Shown: positions 6,972-11,147 of the stretch, one piece after another
How positions within the stretch are numbered: the stretch's first letter is position 1
Layout: the number at the start of each line of letters is the position of its first letter
Source: Bacillota bacterium
GTDB lineage: Bacteria > Bacillota > Clostridia > Acetivibrionales > DTU013
DNA length: 11,147 nucleotides
NCBI GenBank assembly: GCA_023399355.1
Contig: JAEWQC010000222.1
Location: 1-11,147 of the forward strand
Reading direction: 5' to 3'
Made by a program: the position numbers and the translations under genes
Notes under the pieces: generated by a model
Database searches by the model: none
Told to the model about the DNA's origin: nothing
The model's input: the letters and a program-made list of their open reading frames with translations, nothing else

Positions 6972-8600
6972 TTATTTCATGAATATTTCCTGGAATTCTC
7001 CAGGAGCCGTGCCATATCTGCTCTTAAAAATTGTACAGAAATAGGAGGTGTTCGGTATGCCGACTTTCCCCGCTACCCAGCTTACTTTGTTTTTGGGCGA
7101 GGCAAGCAATTCCCTTGCCTTTTCCATTCTATATCCGCAGAGGTAATCATTGAATGCACTGCCTGTATATTTTCTGAAAACCGTTCCGAGGTAATTCGGA
7201 GAGAGGTATACCTCACCTGCTATAAGCTTCAGGCTTATATCCGTCATATATCTTTTCTCGATGAGTCCTATCACCTTTTTTACAATTTCGCCGTCTTTAT
7301 TGCTTTTTTTACCGCTTATATAGTCGAATACGTCCTTGAAGAAGCCCGTTACACAATCTTCCATGGATTGCAGGTCTTTAAGCCCTCCAAGCTGCATTTC
7401 AGAATCATCCCTGCCGCTGCCATGCCTTTCCTTGTCCCTATTGGCCGAATACAAAACAATGGAAGCCTCGTTTATAAGGTTTTGAAGGCAGTTTACGATC
7501 AATTCCCTGCTGGCTCCCCTGTTGGAATCAATATGCTGAAACATTTGGGACAGAAGTTCCGACATTCTGGTTTCATCACACAACCTTACCGAATGGACGA
7601 GCTGTTTTGAAAAATAATTGTTACTTATGAGAAATTCTCCGGCATTTTCGGCAAATTCCGATCTCAATGATTCAATCATGTCATACCGTACTATATCACA
7701 TACCGACCAGAATGCTCCGAATTCAACCGACTGCATCGCCTGTGAATAGGATATGCGAATGTCGTCCATGGATGACACCGGACAGCCCACTCCCACTACC
7801 ACCCTTGTGTCCTGGTCAGGGCCGAGCGAACGATACATCTCCTTTATCAGGGATATTAAGGATTCACTGCCGCAATCGTTCTTCAGGCATAATACTGATT
7901 GAGAGGCAGATAAATCATCAAGTGAAAAAACAGCAAAACTGTCAGTAACCGCCCTTACAATGTCAATATCCCTTTTGAACCAAAGGTCCCTCAGGTCCGC
8001 ACATCCTTCATGCATGATGTTTTCCCCGTATTCCAGCTTTATGATGACAATAGTAAAACTGCTCCCGGAAACCTCCCTGATGCCGTACTCCTCAAATTGT
8101 CCAACATTTCTGCACCACTCGGTCTTCCCTTCAAGAATGTCTAAAAGAAAATTTTTCCTTGCAATGACAAGGCTTTTATCCAGAAGCGCCTTTACGGACT
8201 TTTCAGTCTCAAGCCTTTCCTTTTCCCTCAGGCATTCAGCAATTGTTTTCTTTAATACGGGTATGGCTTCCTCATCTTCCAGAGGCTTCAGGATATATGC
8301 ATTCACGTTGAAGCTTATGGCTTCCTTCGCCATCTTGAAGTCGTCATAGCCTGTAAGGATGATTATTTTCACACCGGGCAGGAACTCTTTTATTTTTTTT
8401 GACATTGCAAGCCCATCCATGCCGGGCATCTTTATATCTGTAATGATAATATCGGGTCTCATGGAATCTGCTTTCTCAATTCCTTCGATACCGTCTGCGG
8501 CACTACCTACAATATCGATTCCCAGGTTCCTCCAGTCCAGAAAAGTTAAAAGTCCTTCCCTCTCCAGCCTTTCATCCTCTACGATCAGCATTCTGAGCAT
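6972..8600 (-). CDS. Response regulator, YesN-like (receiver + AraC-type DNA-binding domain)
   Basis: 542-residue cytoplasmic transcription factor. The receiver domain covers about 4-125: acidic pair E8-D9, phospho-acceptor D55 in TDIKMPGMDG, conserved T83 and K105 in LKP. A poorly conserved middle region (about 135-430) is usual in long YesN-type regulators. The AraC/XylS domain covers about 440-538 with two helix-turn-helix units: LIAGEVYLSPNYLGTVFRKYTG (459-480, first helix pair) and VAGKVGIPNTSYFCTIF (509-525). The ATG at 8600 is preferred because GGAGG lies eight bases upstream; a further ATG at 8621 lacks such a site. The gene overlaps the kinase gene by 29 bases, so translation is probably coupled. 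It probably activates the downstream importer and GH42 genes once phosphorylated. Function class is sure, the targets are inferred. Confidence 0.94.
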   Translation of the reverse strand: MLRMLIVEDERLEREGLLTFLDWRNLGIDIVGSAADGIEGIEKADSMRPDIIITDIKMPGMDGLAMSKKIKEFLPGVKIIILTGYDDFKMAKEAISFNVNAYILKPLEDEEAIPVLKKTIAECLREKERLETEKSVKALLDKSLVIARKNFLLDILEGKTEWCRNVGQFEEYGIREVSGSSFTIVIIKLEYGENIMHEGCADLRDLWFKRDIDIVRAVTDSFAVFSLDDLSASQSVLCLKNDCGSESLISLIKEMYRSLGPDQDTRVVVGVGCPVSSMDDIRISYSQAMQSVEFGAFWSVCDIVRYDMIESLRSEFAENAGEFLISNNYFSKQLVHSVRLCDETRMSELLSQMFQHIDSNRGASRELIVNCLQNLINEASIVLYSANRDKERHGSGRDDSEMQLGGLKDLQSMEDCVTGFFKDVFDYISGKKSNKDGEIVKKVIGLIEKRYMTDISLKLIAGEVYLSPNYLGTVFRKYTGSAFNDYLCGYRMEKARELLASPKNKVSWVAGKVGIPNTSYFCTIFKSRYGTAPGEFQEIFMK

Positions 8601-10392
8601 CGTGGTCTCCTCCCTTAACATCCAATATTATAGTAATAACAGTCCCAATACCGGGTTTGCTGAAAATATTGAAGTACTGCCCTCTCCAATAGAAGGATTT
8701 GAGTCTTTCCATGATGTTCTTTATCGCATAACCGCTTCCGCTGGATTTTTCCACCTTACCGGACATGATTTTATCAAGCGTGCATGCATTCATTCCGACA
8801 CCGTCGTCTATTATCCGGAAATTGAGTTTATCATCCGCCAAATACGCCTTCAATATTATTGTACCTGTCATTCTTTTTGGTTCTATGCCATGGTGCAGGG
8901 CGTTTTCAACCAACGGCTGCAGTAAGTTCTTGATGACCTTGCAGTCCGAAAGGCCTTCTCCTATATCGTAAACAATATTAAACATCTCCTGGAAACGTAC
9001 CTTTTGTATATGGAGGAATGCATAAACCATTTCGAGTTCCTCACTGACGTTGATAAGGCTGCTTCCCTTGCTAAGGACAAGCCTGTAAAACCTGGCAAGC
9101 GTATTCGATAACTTGACGATATCGTCTGAGCCATCCTTTCTGGCTATCCACGAAATGGTTGCAAGGGTATTGTAGAGGAAGTGGGGGTTTATCTGGGATT
9201 CCCAGGCTTTGAGTTCTGCCTCTCTTTCAAGAATCTGACTTTTGTATACCATTTCCACAAGCTCGTGTATACGGACGATCATATGGTTGAAGCTCAGCGC
9301 AAGCTCTCCGAATTCATCCGAGGACTTCACCGGGACGGAGATATCAAGCTTGCCGCCGTCAACCTGCTTCATTGCCTTCACCAGTATCTTAAGCCTTGTA
9401 AGAAGCACGTTTGTTGTAAAATATACGATAACTCCGAGAAATATGAAAGAAACCAACAATACCAGCAGGGTGCTGACAATTGATTTTTTAACCTCACTAT
9501 TGAAATTACTAACAGGAAATATCCCTACGATGCTGCACCCAATTTCACTTACAGGTATCGTGATGACAATCGATTGCACTCCTCTTATCTTCCTTACCGA
9601 GCTTTCGCTCTTTCCAGCAGAAAAGCCGATATAGCCGCTTACCAAAACATCCTTTCCAAAAAGGGAGGGTATGTTGTCTGACACGATATGGTTATCCAGA
9701 TCGACTATGAAAACATTCCCCAGCTTTGCTATTATGGGATCCCTGAGCATATCGAAAAGAACGTTCTCCTTTATTTCCACATCGAGTACGCCTGACCTGG
9801 CACGGTAATTGCGCGGGCATATATTTTTGCTGTAGGAAAAGACCTTGACCCCGCCATCGGAATTTGTCTTCAACAAATGCGGCGCCGCGGTATGTGTGCC
9901 TCTCCAGCCTGTTGTCCCAGGCTCGCTTTTTAACATATCGGAATATATTCCAGGTGAGTCATCAGACCTGATACTGTAATAGCTGTCGAGCATTTCAGTT
10001 ATTATCATGTTGTCCATGTAGATTCTGATGGAATAGATGGAACTGTTTTGCTGCAGAATGGTTTTTACATAAGGTGAATATTCAAACTGGTAATCCACAA
10101 TCTTGCTTATGGTGCTGCCATACTTGGAATCAATGAAATTAGCAAATCTTGAGTCTGACACAAGCACCTGGGACAGGTTTTCAATGACCTTTTCCTTTTC
10201 TATTATATTGGCTCTTGTCTGAAGCAGGTTTTGCTCCATGACAAGCCTCGACTGTTCTATGACCGAATTGGAATTACTATAGTACAAATAAACTCCGGTC
10301 AGTATCACCGGCACCGTCAGTATCGCAAAATAAGCCAACACAAATTTCCATTTTACGCTCAGGTTTCGGAAAAAAACTATGTATTTCTTCAA
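8572..10392 (-). CDS. Sensor histidine kinase, YesM-like (extracytoplasmic sensor, HAMP, HisKA_7TM-type/HATPase)
   Basis: 606-residue membrane kinase partnered with the AraC-type regulator whose gene overlaps its 3' end. Two transmembrane segments (about 15-38 and 305-327) flank a 265-residue extracytoplasmic domain of the size and style of a dCache sensor. A HAMP linker follows (about 326-381, with DEFGELALSFNHM), then the YesM-type phospho-acceptor motif SQINPHFLYN with H404. The ATP-binding domain has LLQPLVENALHHG (N497), DDGVGMN (529-535) and GSGYAIKNIMERL (552-564). The ligand cannot be read from sequence; context suggests a sugar or a loaded binding protein. The start is a TTG: two in-frame TTG codons lie six bases apart, after an in-frame stop. 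I chose the second (10392) because GGGGG lies seven bases before it, while the first (10398) almost touches that site. A near-consensus promoter lies just upstream. Confidence 0.94.
   Translation of the reverse strand: MKKYIVFFRNLSVKWKFVLAYFAILTVPVILTGVYLYYSNSNSVIEQSRLVMEQNLLQTRANIIEKEKVIENLSQVLVSDSRFANFIDSKYGSTISKIVDYQFEYSPYVKTILQQNSSIYSIRIYMDNMIITEMLDSYYSIRSDDSPGIYSDMLKSEPGTTGWRGTHTAAPHLLKTNSDGGVKVFSYSKNICPRNYRARSGVLDVEIKENVLFDMLRDPIIAKLGNVFIVDLDNHIVSDNIPSLFGKDVLVSGYIGFSAGKSESSVRKIRGVQSIVITIPVSEIGCSIVGIFPVSNFNSEVKKSIVSTLLVLLVSFIFLGVIVYFTTNVLLTRLKILVKAMKQVDGGKLDISVPVKSSDEFGELALSFNHMIVRIHELVEMVYKSQILEREAELKAWESQINPHFLYNTLATISWIARKDGSDDIVKLSNTLARFYRLVLSKGSSLINVSEELEMVYAFLHIQKVRFQEMFNIVYDIGEGLSDCKVIKNLLQPLVENALHHGIEPKRMTGTIILKAYLADDKLNFRIIDDGVGMNACTLDKIMSGKVEKSSGSGYAIKNIMERLKSFYWRGQYFNIFSKPGIGTVITIILDVKGGDHDAQNADRRG
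8609..8613 (-). promoter_or_regulatory. Ribosome binding site deciding the response regulator start
   Basis: Minus strand GGAGG with an eight-base spacer to the ATG at 8600, inside the 3' end of the kinase gene. Confidence 0.7.
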
Positions 10393-10399
10393 TTCCAAT

Positions 10400-10404
10400 C
10401 CCCC
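10400..10404 (-). promoter_or_regulatory. Atypical G-rich ribosome binding site of the kinase gene
   Basis: Minus strand ACGGGGGA. The GGGGG core is seven bases before the TTG at 10392 and only one base before the TTG at 10398, which is why the second TTG is preferred. A non-canonical core with a TTG start suggests modest translation. Confidence 0.55.
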
Positions 10405-10417
10405 GTAATTTTGCTAT

Positions 10418-10446
10418 ATTATATGATTAAAACCACTATATGTAAA
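10418..10446 (-). promoter_or_regulatory. Sigma-A-type promoter of the kinase-regulator operon
   Basis: Minus strand TTTACA (10446-10441, five of six to consensus), a 17-base spacer, and TATAAT (10423-10418, perfect). The -10 lies 25 bases before the chosen TTG start, so the 5' leader would be very short. It sits in the 76-base gap after the acetyltransferase stop, where I see no terminator hairpin, so read-through from the acetyltransferase gene is also possible. Confidence 0.75.
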
Positions 10447-10468
10447 TTAAGTATACCAGATTGAACGC

Positions 10469-11002
10469 TTAAGAACAAGAAACATTACAGATGGGTTTGC
10501 AGGCACAATGAGGCGTATGCCGCACTGTTTCTTCCCGCTTTTTCTCCGAAAACCCGCAGTGACGCAAAAGACGTTGTGATGCAAATCCTTCTAAATCGGT
10601 TTCAGCGATAACAGAAGTAACCTTTTCTTGATTGAGCGCCCAATCACACATTGCTTTAACAGCTTCCGTCATATAGCCGCGGTGTTCAAATTCCTTACCC
10701 AAGCCATAGCCGATTTCAACCTCTCCCTTATCGTTAGGTATGTCCTTGAAATCTGCAGAACCAACAACTGTTCTGTCAAATTTACGTATTAAAAACCAAA
10801 AGCTGTGCCATAAATAGTTCTCTGGATCTTTTTCAGATATCTTAAGTTGTCCGCTAACGATTTCGAGAAAAAGATCCTTAACCGGCTCTGCTTTATATAT
10901 ACAGTAAAGTTCCTTTTCAAGTGCTTGTATATTTTCAACCCATAATCTTAATTGTGGCAATGTCAATGGGATAAGTTCCAAACGTTCTGTTTCTATTTTC
11001 AT
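10469..11002 (-). CDS. GNAT-family N-acetyltransferase, RimJ/RimL-like
   Basis: 177-residue acetyl-CoA-dependent N-acetyltransferase of the Acetyltransf_3 (RimJ-like) branch. IETERLELIPLT near the N-terminus is the usual opening. VVGSADF, then GEVEIGYGLGKEFEHRGYMTEAVKAMCDWAL, gives the beta4 strand and the acetyl-CoA pyrophosphate-binding segment (GLGKEFEHRGYMTEA, compare Q/RxxGxG/A). ETDLEGFASQRLLRHCGF is the C-terminal beta5-alpha4 signature. The acceptor substrate is unknown. The ATG at 11002 gives the standard N-terminus but its ribosome site (GGATGG) is weak; another ATG lies at 11011 and the frame stays open to the window edge. The last 17 residues are unusual, RHTPHCACKPICNVSCS, with four cysteines, where relatives usually end in a short aromatic segment. 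It looks unrelated to the sugar system downstream. Confidence 0.85.
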   Translation of the reverse strand: MKIETERLELIPLTLPQLRLWVENIQALEKELYCIYKAEPVKDLFLEIVSGQLKISEKDPENYLWHSFWFLIRKFDRTVVGSADFKDIPNDKGEVEIGYGLGKEFEHRGYMTEAVKAMCDWALNQEKVTSVIAETDLEGFASQRLLRHCGFSEKKREETVRHTPHCACKPICNVSCS

Positions 11003-11033
11003 TGTTACCATCCAATATAAATACTCTGTATTC

Positions 11034-11061
11034 AGTATATCAATTTTTTCCGTAAAAGCAA
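11034..11061 (-). promoter_or_regulatory. Candidate promoter of the acetyltransferase gene
   Basis: Minus strand TGATATACT (11042-11034) is an extended -10 (TGn plus TATACT, five of six to consensus). A poor -35, TTGCTT (11061-11056), lies 16 bases upstream and overlaps the 3' arm of the hairpin. It would give a leader of about 25 nt. A second possibility, TTGATA with TATATT 18 bases later, would produce a nearly leaderless transcript. Confidence 0.4.
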
Positions 11062-11097
11062 AAGGGCTCACACCACGAGGGTTCAAGCCCCTTTGCT
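11053..11097 (-). terminator. Strong hairpin, probable terminator of an upstream gene
   Basis: Minus strand AGCAAAGGGGCT (11097-11086) pairs with AGCCCTTTTGCT (11068-11057) over 12 bp with one G-U pair, around a 17-nt loop. Only TTT (11056-11054) follows beyond the stem, so the U-tract is short. Most likely it ends a transcript arriving from beyond the window. It could also act as a leader hairpin for the acetyltransferase gene. Confidence 0.5.
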
Positions 11098-11147
11098 TGC
11101 TTGCTTGTTTGCTTGCTTGGTTGGTTGCTTGGTTGGTTGCTTGGTTG
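11093..11147. repeat. Tetranucleotide microsatellite TTGC/TTGG, runs off the window
   Basis: Thirteen full units and three bases of a TTGN tetranucleotide: TTGC, TTGG and one TTGT. The distal part has a 12-base higher-order period (TTGG TTGG TTGC). The first unit overlaps the 5' arm of the hairpin. The tract continues past the edge, so its full length is not known. Confidence 0.9.

Noticed and set aside
6942..7610. 222-codon plus-strand open frame opposite the response regulator
   Set aside because: It lies wholly antisense to a clear AraC-type regulator, has no recognisable domain or convincing ribosome site, and similar shadows occur opposite every long gene here.
8359..8925. 188-codon plus-strand open frame across the kinase/regulator junction
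   Set aside because: Antisense to two well-supported genes; its hydrophobic Ser/Ile-rich composition is what the reverse complement of these genes gives.
11076..11094. tRNA T-arm-like sequence on the plus strand (GAGGG, TTCAAGC, CCCTT)
   Set aside because: It matches the GTTCRANNC pattern with a 5-bp stem, but no cloverleaf, anticodon arm or matching acceptor strand precedes it. It is better explained as part of the hairpin, so I do not call a tRNA or attachment site.

Overview
The window looks like a chromosomal segment from a Gram-positive anaerobe or close relative: Bacillota, most likely Clostridia, with Paenibacillaceae as the main alternative. The basis is moderate GC, strong AGGAGG-type ribosome binding sites, sigma-A-like promoters, lipobox lipoproteins and a YesM/YesN-type two-component system next to an LplB/YtcP-type sugar importer. 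Every gene I can support is on the minus strand, so transcription runs from high to low coordinates.

Layout in the direction of transcription: (1) 11147-11003, a tetranucleotide TTGC/TTGG repeat, a strong hairpin and a candidate promoter; (2) 11002-10469, a RimJ-like GNAT acetyltransferase with an odd Cys-rich tail; (3) 10446-6972, a near-consensus promoter, then a membrane sensor histidine kinase and an AraC-type response regulator overlapping by 29 bases; (4) 6902-2911, a candidate promoter, two ABC permeases, a first lipoprotein substrate-binding protein and a rho-independent terminator; (5) 2843-1, an extended -10 promoter, a second, paralogous substrate-binding lipoprotein and a GH42 beta-galactosidase cut by the window edge.

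The inferred system is regulated uptake and breakdown of a galactose-containing oligosaccharide. The kinase senses an extracytoplasmic cue and phosphorylates the AraC-type regulator, which would activate the importer operon and probably the second binding-protein/GH42 operon. The permeases carry the sugar inward, and the GH42 enzyme, which has no signal peptide, would remove terminal beta-galactose in the cytoplasm. No ABC ATPase is present; CUT1 importers commonly use a shared MsmX-type ATPase encoded elsewhere.

The overall architecture is a known type. The less ordinary points are two paralogous ~610-residue binding proteins for one permease pair, each in its own predicted transcription unit; a duplicated terminator arm between them; the repeat/hairpin/open-frame arrangement before the acetyltransferase; and that enzyme's divergent C-terminus. 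I found no CRISPR array, RNA gene, transposase, phage gene or origin.
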